DNA of 64,000 bases, taken from positions 25,801,786 through 25,865,785 of the forward strand of contig NC_135176.1 of the NCBI RefSeq assembly GCF_041146795.1. Reading direction: 5' to 3'. This document shows, one piece after another, positions 38,001 through 48,117 of this stretch; position 1 is the first letter of the stretch; each line of letters opens with the position of its first letter. A program made the translations under genes and the position numbers. Origin of the DNA: Maylandia zebra (Eukaryota; Chordata; Actinopteri; Cichliformes; Cichlidae). The notes under the pieces are model-generated. The model did no database searches, was not told the DNA's origin, and saw only the letters and a list, made by a program, of their open reading frames with translations.

Positions 38001-40724
38001 GTATTTTCCAAACAACACGGTGATGACGACGGCCCGCTAACATGCTCTACCAAAAATAGTGCTTTGTTGTGTATCTGACGGACGAAAGCTAAACCAGTTC
38101 CACACCACTAAGGTTGCAGCATTTTTACAAACCAATTCTGGTTCATCCGTTTCATTCAACGATCCACTTTCGCTCTTCTCATTCTGCCTCGTCGCCATGT
38201 GCGTATGTAAACAAAGGCACTACGCACGCGTGTTTTACCCATATTCTATTGTGATATTTCATTTTCCTATCGTTGCCCAAAATTACACCGGTATTACCGT
38301 GAACGGTATGATATAGCCCAGCCCTAGAGAAAACCTATGTAAAATGTGCTGTGTTAAGTGTTAGTGATATTTCCAATTTTCTTGGCATCCAGTAACTCAA
38401 AACTGCATTTGAGCTTCGGTAATGTATTTATAGAAGACTTTAAGGCCACATTTGTACGTGTGATCTGTATCTATTCAAATTACTGGGGGAAAAAGGGAAG
38501 AAATGAATACAGCATTATAATGCAGATGTTATATGCATTCATAAGAATGCAAGGCCCCATGTGGGAGTGTATATTTTGTTGGAACATTACATTAGAAGAG
38601 TGAGCTTTCCAAGTGCACCACAAATGGACTGGGAAATGGTGTTAATAGGAAAAAGCTATTCATCCATTCTGTTTGCAGCTGTCCGTAAAGCTAAGAGACC
38701 GAGACAACTAAAAGCATCAACAGGCTGTTTTTCTGTAGCCTTGCTAATAACCACACTATGCATTACCTACAGACCAAGAAGGTTTAAACAAAACACATGA
38801 TACTTTTTGTCTTAGGTTTGCTGTGCGAGTATAGGAAGTCCTTTTTTTTCCAGTCTATTTTTTTAATTTATTTCAGTTGAAATGTTTTTATACCTACTTT
38901 TAGTTTACTATAATAACCTTACAGCTATCAGACAAAAAAAAAAAAGTGTCACCAAGCTACATAAAAAGGCAAAAATATAAAGCTTGTCAGCATTCATGTG
39001 CTGCCTCGTACCTTCTTTTGCTTTTCTGCTCAGTTGTAAAGCTCCTGTCCTCGTCGTCCACTTCTCTCTTGCGGCTTTCCTTCAGCACCTTGAGGACACT
39101 CTCTCTGGAGCACGGATCGGCAGGCGCTCTGGGGAGAACGGCATAACTCAAATGGTCCATGCTGAAACAAAAGAAAGGTAAACAGCCATTACAAAAGTTT
39201 TATCAAAAGGGTTTTGACATTAATCTCTTAAAACAGGTTATGTTAGAGTTTAAAGAGATCTGACTCAAGCTGATGATCTAGACTGAAACACTGTAATGCA
39301 TAGATCGCACAGAGACCTGGGGGAGCTGTGGTCAGGCCTGGCGATCTTCACTGTGACAGGGCTGAGGGCAGCCGGGGAATTGCGAGGGCTGAGGATGTTT
39401 TTCTTTCTGAAACCGTCCCATTTGACGGGAGGAAGGATTCCCACTGACGAGACACCCGGCTGCTGCAGGGGGTAGTGGCGCTGGGGTGTGATGGTGAACC
39501 TGCTCGCTGCTCCCGGTGTCTCCCTGCAGGACAGAACAATTAGAGGCCAAGGCAAAATGAAGGGTCTGAAAGTCTGCTTTTCGTAATCCCACAAATGGCC
39601 ATAATAGATTTTTCTGGGAAAACCCAAACATATAATACTCACTAATATTACAGAAAACGTGAACTTTTGTTCCTGTCTCTGATATTTCATGTTAAATACC
39701 ATTCGTCAGTCTCTATAATGGTTGGGGCGATAGCGGAAATAAATCCGATTGTCAGGTAAAAGTCTAATGCTTTCTAAATACATTACTACATTGCCAATAC
39801 AGCAAACCTGCTAAATATGCTTTTCAGTACTAAAGTAATTTATATGGCCAACAATTCAAGTTTTCTGTCATAACTGTTCACAGATTGGAAATGCCGGTAC
39901 TATATTAGTAGTAAATTACTGTAATGAGAAACTCTTGCACATGACATAACCTGTACAGATATATACGCATAGGGTTGCAGTAACGTGTAGCACATTTGGA
40001 TAGCTGTGTGGAGCTACAGAGATCGCTCTGACGACTCGAAGGTTAGTCATTAAAAACCGCCAAGCTGCACCTTTAACCTTTTGAATTCCAACAACTTAAC
40101 CGCCTCCATTCAAAAAGACCGGGCTGTATTACGCCGGTAAAACCGAGATGTGATTGATTTGATTTTAGCCTGAACATACCCAGCAAATGAAAGCCTTCTG
40201 TTTGGAGTATAGACGGCGTGGTTGGGTCTGGCCAGCTTTTCCCGGAGCTGCTCTCGGGGATTTCTCACAGCTCTCCGCCTCCCCGAGTCGGCGGTTGGGC
40301 TCTCCGGTTTCCCGATGTAACTCCCCATGAGAAAATCCCGGGGGCTAAAAAGAAAAGACTCGCTTGATAAGGATTCCTTTCGATAAACTCCGCTTTCAGC
40401 GAGTCTTTGACTTAAGTGTCCCTCTGATTCCCGGAGCTCGGCTCTGTTGTTGCCGCTGCTCTTCGCTCTCCCCCGTGCGGGTACCGAGACGCCGGTCGCC
40501 TCCCAGCCCCACAGCCAGCGCCGCAGTACGGCCGGAACGTTTAGCCCACCCCGAGGATTCGGGCCTAACCTGGCGGGAAGCGGTTCTCCGCTATGATAAT
40601 AACAGACAATACAACAAACTGCAAGAATTAAGGTCACATAAAGAAAAGTGGGAATATAATAAAAAGCGAGAATAACTAGGCCTAGAGCAGAGAGAAGCAA
40701 TAAATGTTTTTCTCTAGGAGACAT
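32076..40724 (-). CDS. pom121: Nuclear pore membrane protein POM121
   Basis: POM121 is an integral pore-membrane nucleoporin that anchors nuclear pore complexes. Exons in transcript order: 40724-40180, 39523-39317, 39161-39012, 37326-37246, 37133-36962, 36871-36783, 36702-36623, 35936-35818, 35729-35630, 35234-34956, 34864-33389, 32839-32741, 32176-32076. They total 3498 bases and 1165 residues, against about 1250 in human. A hydrophobic segment near residues 7-43 is the membrane anchor. A basic KRKRKIQLV cluster (exon 35936-35818) resembles the importin-binding NLS region. Residues about 608-1099 (exon 11) form an S/T/A-rich FG-repeat domain with roughly twenty FG motifs (FTFGQT, FNFGAT, FGFGSA). 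The C-terminus [20 protein letters not shown] is almost identical to mammalian POM121. The start was placed at the second in-frame ATG because it has a strong GCCGCCATGTC context; an upstream ATG at 40754 would add 10 residues. Confidence 0.95.
33140..33330 (+). mobile_element. tRNA-Val-derived SINE in a POM121 intron
   Basis: The 5' part reads 'tagtgtagtggttaacatc', 'gcctaacacgagaaag' and then 'gacttgagaccagg'. This follows the D-arm, anticodon arm (AAC) and T-arm of tRNA-Val, with degenerate A and B boxes for RNA polymerase III. The unrelated 3' part ends '...aagggaacagccaaaagaaa'. It is inserted antisense to POM121 between exons 34864-33389 and 32839-32741. Confidence 0.7.
35300..35575 (+). 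mobile_element. LINE 3' UTR fragment
   Basis: An AT-rich, non-coding segment ending in 'aatttctcatccgtgggata' and 'ataaaggtttattcttttct'. This is the same type of terminal sequence as at 8400-8465, where 'aaataaagtttattcttatc' follows. It lies between POM121 exons 35630-35729 and 34956-35234. Confidence 0.5.
37412..38326 (-). mobile_element. hAT element, non-autonomous, with 8-bp target duplication
   Basis: The element begins TAGAGCAGGGCG and ends CAGCCCTA. It is flanked by a perfect 8-base duplication, GAGAAAAC, at 37404-37411 and 38327-38334, which is diagnostic of the hAT superfamily. On the minus strand, about 38200-38040, it encodes an N-terminal transposase fragment with [14 protein letters not shown] then VVWNWFSF, as in BED zinc-finger hAT transposases. 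The DDE/dimerisation region is absent, so it is an internally deleted copy. It lies in the POM121 intron between exons 39161-39012 and 37326-37246. Confidence 0.88.
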
Positions 40725-41550
40725 GGCGGCAACGCGCCGCCGGAGGACTCTCATATCCCATCATGCTGTTCTTCCGACATTACTTCTTGGATTTATATTT
40801 GTATTCACGCGCATTAGCGCCATCTACCGAGGTGGGGCTGTAAAACGCCGCCAGTGTTACTGCTCATTAAATTAATCTTCCTTTTGCTGAACCTTGGACA
40901 AATGTAATGTAAACTCTTGTGTAAAATATATGTATGATTATTATTTTTATTTTTTGCATATTGGTCACACTTAAATGTTTCAGATCATCAATTCAATTTT
41001 AATATTAATTTAATTTATTTAGGACAGTGCATGTTAATGAACATAAATGTAAAAAAAATTACATGAATGTAAACATACCAGATTATAGCCAAGGGCTAAT
41101 TTCCATCTGTTGTCCATAAAACATAAAGACAAAGTTAACTGGAGTAAACATAGCATGCAGTTTGTGAAGGGGATCCTGATAATAGTTTGGGAATGGTCAG
41201 AGAGGAGTCTTTCCAGGGTCTGACGTGGAAAGTCAGCGCCACAGGTCTGTAATCCCGGGGGCCGCTGTGACGTCTTCCACTCTGCGGGCTCAGATTCACC
41301 ATGAACAGTTAATGAAAGACTCCTCAAAGCTGGGGGCACAGGCCTTGAGGACAAGGGGACTCACCCTGTCTGGTCGAGCAGACTTGCCTGAGTGGAGTCT
41401 TCTCTGTTCTCTTTGAACCTGGTCACGATCGAAAACGATAGGTGTGGGAGGGGTGTCAGGATTTTCTCAAGATTTTATGGTGCAATGTGTAGAGAGAAAG
41501 AGAGTGAGTGGCTTGGCAGTGGATTGCAGGCTAACTACAGGTAGGTCAGT

Positions 41551-41570
41551 GGGGGGGGGGGGGGGGGGGG
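41551..41570 (+). repeat. Poly-G run of 20
   Basis: Twenty consecutive G residues on the plus strand. This may form a G-quadruplex, and such runs are also prone to sequencing length errors. Confidence 0.9.
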
Positions 41571-41824
41571 CATTTACTGCAGTGTCAAATCTGTTGAAAA
41601 CAAATCCAACTCATGGGATCTGCCCTCACCGAGGTGCTGAGTCTGTAACTGGGCTATGACAGAGTGCTAATGTCAAATGCAGCAGTGGGGTTAGCAGAGG
41701 GAGGAACATAAACAGCCACCAAGATTACATGGGTAAAATCCCTGGGCAAATAATCCGGCCTGAGTCCAACAGCGCACAGTTCAAAAATCACCAAACAACG
41801 GTGGACCTTTAAATTTAGATTTGC

Positions 41825-42590
41825 CATGCTACTCTTCTATTCATCTAGACAAGACCACAGACAAGTGACAGTGAGAGCAGGACATATGAAGCAATGTTGG
41901 TGAATCATTAGTAAAGAGGAACTGAGGGCATCTATGAATAGGATGAAAGTGGAAAGCCGGATGGTCCAGATGACAACCTGTAGAGGTATGGAGATGTCTA
42001 GTAGAGCGAGCAATGGACTTTTTGACCAGACTGTTTAACAGAGAATGCCTGGATGAGGTCAGGTACCCGGGGTCAGCCATCCAAACCAATGGAGAGGGGA
42101 CAAGAAAGGTGAAAAAAAGAGTGCATGCAAGGTAGAATAGGTGGAGGCCGGTGTTAGGGGTGATTTGTGACAGAAGGATAGCAGCAGGAGTAAAGGGTAA
42201 GATTTACAAGATGGTAGTGAGACCTGCTATGATATATGGCTTGGAGCTGGTGTCACTGAGAAAAAGATAGGAGGCTGAACTGGAAGTGAGACAGCTGAAG
42301 ATGTTAAACATTTTCATTGGGAGTGAGCAGAATGACAGGATTAGAAATGAGAATATCAGGGGGGCTGAGCAGTTTGGAGACAAAGTTAGAGGCAAGTCTG
42401 AGATGATTTGGACAAATGCAGAAGAAGGGATAGTAGATATATTGGACAAAGGATGCTGAAAATGAGGAAGCGCACAGAGAAAATGCATGCATAGGGATTG
42501 GTGTGACAGAAAAGGATGCTATGGATAGGGTGAGATGGAGGATCCACTATGGTGCCCCCTAAAAGGAACAACTAAAAGATGAAGAACAAA
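41825..42590 (+). mobile_element. LINE (family A) 3' end, decayed
   Basis: The plus strand carries the C-terminal LINE coding region with frameshifts: 'aagatggtagtgagacctgc', 'gaagatgttaaacattttc', 'gggagtgagcagaatgacag', 'ggatgctgaaaatgagg'. It ends 'ggatccactatggtgccccc' and 'ggaacaactaaaagatgaa'. This is the same family as the split copy at 18590-21090. I think it is RTE-like, but the RT core is missing, so the clade is uncertain. Confidence 0.65.
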
Positions 42591-42919
42591 AAAAGAGGAT
42601 AAATTTTATTTTACTTGATTTGAAATAAATCAGACACCATGTTATGTCAAAACATACAACAAGGAAAACAACAGAAATTATGGCCTCCCTGAGATTTATA
42701 TTCATTAATATGATTGTCATTACTTCAGAGAATGTCACAGCTGGTGTACAAAAAGAGGTATGAAAGCCATGTTTGTCTTTAAAATTTAATAGATCATTGA
42801 AAATTACTCGGTTCACCTACTTACATAGCAAAATAATTAACTTTCCACATCAAGAAAGTAGATAAAATTACTACAACTGCAGATTCCTAGTTTCCACAAA
42901 TAAGACCTGTTTTCAGTTT

Positions 42920-44718
42920 CTAAAATATAGATTCCTCATCCTTTGCATGGCTTCTGTTTCTTGCACTGAGTGGAGACATTTCGACTTCAAAGGTTTTGTC
43001 AAACGCACTGCAGTCCACGAGGAATGCTCCTTTTTCCAGGGAAATGCACGAAGCAAATCGGTGACCCCACAGAATCTCATCCTGTGTGTAGGATGTCCTT
43101 GCCTGGCATGTCATACCTGCAGAAAAGCATCAGCGGGTTAGGAACCGGTCACTTTATTGGAAAAAGATCCAACAGATTTTATCAGGACATAACTTTATTG
43201 TGTGCAAGTTTACATGAAAGCACATCTTTTTCTCTGCATTTATGCACTTTAGCCAGCACTGAGCCATAAGAATAAAGTTTTTTTTATAAACACAAATTTA
43301 TTAATATTTTAGATGGTGAACAGTAACAGTAACCTTTTTCTTAGTTGGTTTCAGTTTGCCAACCACTCAAACAATGGCAAAAAAACTACCACAAAGCAGC
43401 TTTATGAAGATCTATGCTACTGTACGTGTTACTGTAACATCACAAAACAACCAGTAAACATCACAACAAGCAATAAAATCCCAGTTTAATAATAACACAC
43501 ATACTTAGCTCTTTTCAAAAATGACAAACAAGCAAAGTTGTAAACGTAGCTGTATCCATATTAAACAGCACAAGCACCACATTTCTACAAACCTGATGCC
43601 TCCACAATGCCTTCCAGGATAACGATAATCTCCAGTGTCTCCCTCTTCAAGCGCTTGGCCCCCACCTCCCAGAAGGGACTACTGTCATTGATGATATGGG
43701 CAATGGTTTGGGGCTCTACCAGGAGAAGCCTGTCTCCTCCAGTGTCATAGCCCAGATTGATCTCTGTCTGCTCCAGTGGGATGAACTCTCCCTCCTTGGT
43801 CTGCCTGGATTTGATCAGCTTGGCTCGGATCTTGGCGTCCACCATGTGGCTCTCTCGAAGGTCACCTATGCGGAAGAGCAAGCAAAGCTTCTCGTCACGC
43901 TCGCAGATGACGCAGTGTTTGCTGAAGATCAGTGTCTGGGCCCTCTGCTGTGGTCGGGAGATTTTAACGAACATACAGCCCACCATCACGGCATCGATAA
44001 TGGAGCCGGTGATGGACTGGACCATCAGGAGCACCACACCCTCAGGACAATTAGCTGTTACCCTCCTGGTGCCGTACCCAATAGTCCTCTGGGTCTCCAG
44101 AGATAGCAGCAGGGCTGCGAGGTAGCTGTCCACATTTTCAAAGCATGCCTGCCACTGGGAGTCGTGGGCGTGTGCAATGTCGTCACGTAGCCAAGCATCT
44201 AAGAAGTAGATTGCACCAAAGGACATCCATGTGAGGATGTAACAGGCAGTGAAGACGAGAAGGAACCAGAGATATTTAAGATCTACTAATGTGGTGAAAA
44301 TATCTGAAATGAAGCGACTCTTGTCTTTAATGTGTCCCAGATTAACCCTGCACTTGCCGTCCTTGGTGACGTAACGCTGGCGCTGATTGTTGGTAGTGAC
44401 ACATAGAGGCTGCTCGTCTCCCAGCAGCTTGCAGCGCCTCCTGAAGCTCTTTGCACTGTGCCGCTTCTCTGTTGGAGAGAGAGCAATGTTGCCCCTGAAG
44501 GTTGATTGCCATTGAGAGCTCAAACGTTTAAAGTGTTTGTTACGATGCATGTGCAGAGATTTCAAGGTGTCTTCTACTGATTCTAGAGGAGTTTCTTGGA
44601 TGACGTCCTGTTGATGAACCTCATGCTCAGCTGGAGCGAACACCTGAGAGGAACTCTCAGGTGGACACTGAGGCCCCTCTTGGGATGGTGGGTGTGACGA
44701 GCAGTTAGTGATCATCAT
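42920..44718 (-). CDS. Inward-rectifier potassium channel, Kir3 (GIRK)-like
   Basis: Two coding exons, 44718-43593 and 43116-42920, give 440 residues. The order is a long polar N-terminus (1-115), [18 protein letters not shown]1 (about 150-172), pore helix and filter [12 protein letters not shown] (filter 212-216), M2 (about 227-252), then the cytoplasmic domain. The sequences [28 protein letters not shown] and [20 protein letters not shown] match G-protein-gated Kir3 channels. So does the intron position just before MTCQAR. D242 in M2 resembles Kir3.1, while S206 in the pore helix resembles Kir3.2/3.4. The pore glutamate E208 and arginine R218 are kept. R211, just before the filter, is unusual. 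The N-terminus is longer than in mammalian Kir3.4. I cannot say which kcnj paralogue it is; it may be a fish-specific member such as kcnj19. Confidence 0.88.
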
Positions 44719-44743
44719 GGATCAAAGTGAATTTATCTGCAAC
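44719..44743 (-). other. 5' UTR part of the Kir channel coding exon
   Basis: Upstream of the ATG, the minus strand reads ...TTTCTGCAATTTCAG|GTTGCAG. This is a good 3' splice site 25 bases before the start codon, so the first coding exon is probably preceded by at least one non-coding exon. Confidence 0.55.
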
Positions 44744-47700
44744 CTGAAATTGCAGAAAATATTACATAATATTCACAATATTCCAAAAATATTGCAGAAA
44801 AATGTGGATATGGATGATGTGATGTGGCCAACAATGATTCAACATTGCACACAGTTCATGCTTTATTGTCGGGGAGAGTTAGTGTACACAGAACAGAGTG
44901 GCTGAGTAAACCAATGGCTCTAGTCGTGTAGACGTTCAGAAACCAAACCAAGCATCATAGTGAAAAAGAAAGGTAATATGTGTGACTTCAGACATGACAT
45001 GGTTGTTGGCTGAAACCAAACTTCCATTCTAAAGTAATTTAAATTAATTTAAAACAACAATCAAAATAATAAATCTGGTTCTTGTCATCCTTTTACTGAA
45101 TAGAGAGAACACGACTCAGTCAAACTATTTATAATTATTTTATTTAATCATCTTCCGGAAGAGAGAGACATGCACAGCCCAAAGCCATTTTGCAGATCTC
45201 TAGCGTTAGAAACCAAAAATGGTTTGTATTATTTTGGTCCTTTACACGTCACACATAGTTTCGATAAAAACAACTCCTTCTGTGTTACTTAGTTCCTACT
45301 TAGTTCTGTCTGGTTTCCTGTATATGCCTCTGCAGCTCTGCACTAAACTTCCTGTTTTTCAGTCTGGCTGAGCATTTGGTTTATGAGTCAAAGCTGGCCT
45401 TGCTTTACAGGCCTTTATTATTAAAATACATAAAACAATATAATCTAAAAAAAAGGACTAAGAACATATATTTATTCTTTAACTATGTATTTACTTATTC
45501 ATGCTGCCAGGTCATCCTCTATTTATATTCAGGTGATTCACGAGGTTACCTCAGATTCAGATCAGCATAACAGCAGGTTTCATCTGTCTGAAGTGGGCTG
45601 ATCAGTCACCGCTGCAACTTGTTGCACATGCAGGGATTGTCCTAATCCTTAAAATTAATCTGAACTACACCAAAGAATACAAAGGATTTGAAAAGATTAC
45701 CAACTGTATTTGCCTGAAGGCTTAAATCTAGAAAGTAGTGTCCAGATGTGGCCAAAATTCATCTTGACTACATGTGTGCCCATCTGTGTAATACATTTAC
45801 AGCTATCAAGCAACATGAGTCAGGGAGACAGGATTTTACTACAAGGAAACATTCGAAAACAAATAACAACTTACAATCTTAAATCTTTCTAGCCCATTTA
45901 TGCTTTAGAGTTGCTTAAGGATTTTGAGCAACTAGTAGCTGTTTGTAGATGAGGGTGTCGCATATCTCACGTGTTGTATTGATAATATAAAACACCTAGC
46001 AAGATTTTTGTTTTAAAAATAACCATCAGCCATATGTGATAATTGTCAAATAAGATGTAGTCTATAAATAAAAAGTAAACTATTATAAAATATAGTAGTT
46101 TATATAGTTTAACAATGATAAAAAAAATACTGTGTTACAATAGCCAGTTACAATCAATATAATTTAATATGAAGCTTAATTATGAACTCAGTCCAGACAT
46201 TTTGTAAGGTGCAAGAGTATAAACAAATATGGTGGAAATACAGATTGATATTCAATTAGTATTATCTTCTACAACTTTGTAACTTTAGAGGTTTTATATA
46301 AACAATAGTCATTTCCATACATGTTGAACTGCTGTGGATGGGTTTCAGTCTTTTTTTCTTCCTTTTTTGTTTCATTTTCAATGTAACCAGTCCTTGTGAT
46401 GTTTTTTGTAACTATATTTACAATACGTTAATACTTAGTCAAAAAATATTTTGAGTAAAAAAAAATTACATTGCCAAATATTCCATGTTATGCTAAACTG
46501 ACCTGATTGGGGCACTCAGACTGACTGCTACTCCAGGCAACGAAAACCTGAAGTAAGTCGACAAGTACAGTATGCATGTATTTTTAAATTTTTAATGAGT
46601 TATTTCCAGGATATTCATTGGAAAGTAGAATATGTAGCGCAGTTTAATCAATAAGGGTACTGGCAGAAAATAATTCACCCACATTAGACTGTTTTTTTGT
46701 TGTTGGTTTTGACAGGTAATCTTTGATGTTTCCCTCAATTTTCACTTTTTTTTTTTTTTTTACATTTTCCATATCCAATCAATCAGTTAACCAAATTAAT
46801 CCAATGTATCATTATGAATAAAAATTAATTTAATTTAGATTCCTGTGAAAACAAGCATTACATAAATACCACACAACAGTGTATCTGTGTTTTCTATTGC
46901 TTAAAATACAGGACAAGTAACTGAGTAAGTTTAGATAAAGAAAGCAAAGACAGTATTAATGTCTTATAGATTGAGTTCACATGTTCAGATTTATTTACTG
47001 AAAACGTGAAAACCCCACATACCTCTGCAAAGCATATCTTAAGATGAACGCTGCTGCTGGTATAATGTAACTTCCTTCAGCTCATCGGGGTAATCAAATG
47101 GAGGAGGAGAGAGTTTAGAGTGAAGAGCTGCTGCTGTGGAGCTATGCAGCTGTTTGTCTCCTCCCCCTCAATCGTTCAGAGCACAAACACTGACAATGTT
47201 TTTTCATTCTTACAGTCTGCTTTCACAAACCTAATATGATTCACGGTGCATTCAAAAGCCTGCAACAGTTTTTGGAACATTTCAGCCCAGATACTCTCAC
47301 CCTAGTCAGATAATTTAATCAGCCCTGAACATAATAAAACGTGGGTGTATACAGTTTTAACTTTTGTAAAGCGATTTGTTGAAATGATGCTGGAAAAAGT
47401 TCCACAAAAGCATGGACATTTAAGGCTGTTTTATAGGTCATCTATCAGTGGTGGCAGCTGTAAATGAAACACAGACCCGACCGAATACAATACAGGGATC
47501 AAATTAACGAATGGAACTTACAAAAATAAGCTGCTACTATATTCTCTGCATACTGAGCATTATGAAGTTGTATGATGGCAAGACCCATCACCAAGAACAC
47601 TCATCATTTCTATTCATCAAGAACAGCCTGGACAAGGTCTCGAAAAAATTGAGTGTTTCGGTTTATTTGGATAAGTTATATCAGAACACACAGACACACA

Positions 47701-48117
47701 TGGAAAAATTCAGTTTCACTGCTCAAACAAGATAATTTGCAATACTAAGTGCAAGGTCCAGAGCAGGTCTTTCACAACATAATGGTCCTTTAGAGGCGCT
47801 TAGGTTCAAACAAATAAACTCCTGAAATCACATCAGTAAGTTTGATTAATGAAGTGCAGCAAAGTTACCCTGAATACAGCATCATGTGTCAATGGAGGGC
47901 AAGGTTCTGGTTACACCTCAGGGGGCTGGGGAGTAATAAATCCCCAGTGACAACACCTCAACCATTTATGTGATGAGCTGTTCAGCCTGTATACATGTAA
48001 ATGTTTATATTTTATGCAAATAACAGAAAATAGAAATGAATAAAGGCAAAGAGTCCTTATTTCCACAGTGGAAAAGTGCTGTAGTATCTTGTTGGGATTT
48101 TTTCTCTTTCCAAGAAT
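44744..48117. other. Kir channel upstream region and ZW10 3' flank
   Basis: No coding exon is seen in this AT-rich stretch. A possible non-coding first exon of the Kir gene lies at about 47023-47180. There is a poly-T run at 46743-46761. No poly(A) signal for ZW10 was identified with confidence. Confidence 0.45.
47023..47180 (-). promoter_or_regulatory. Candidate 5' non-coding exon and promoter of the Kir channel
   Basis: This block is richer in G+C than its surroundings. On the minus strand it ends CTTTGCAGAG|GTATGTGGG, a strong donor at 47022/47023. It could pair with the acceptor at 44743 to give a 2.3-kb intron in the 5' UTR. The left limit is the donor; the right limit (transcription start) is a guess. 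Confidence 0.35.

Larger units (their letters stand above)
40725..42919. other. Intergenic: POM121 5' flank and Kir channel 3' flank
   Basis: No exon is supported. It contains a 20-base G run (41551-41570) and a decayed LINE 3' end (41825-42590). Kir 3' UTR signals are possible: minus-strand AATAAA near 42604 and ATTAAA near 42785. Confidence 0.5.

Noticed and set aside
43696-44125. Two plus-strand open frames opposite the Kir channel exon (136 and 122 codons).
   Set aside because: They are antisense shadows of the conserved Kir frame with no recognisable domain.
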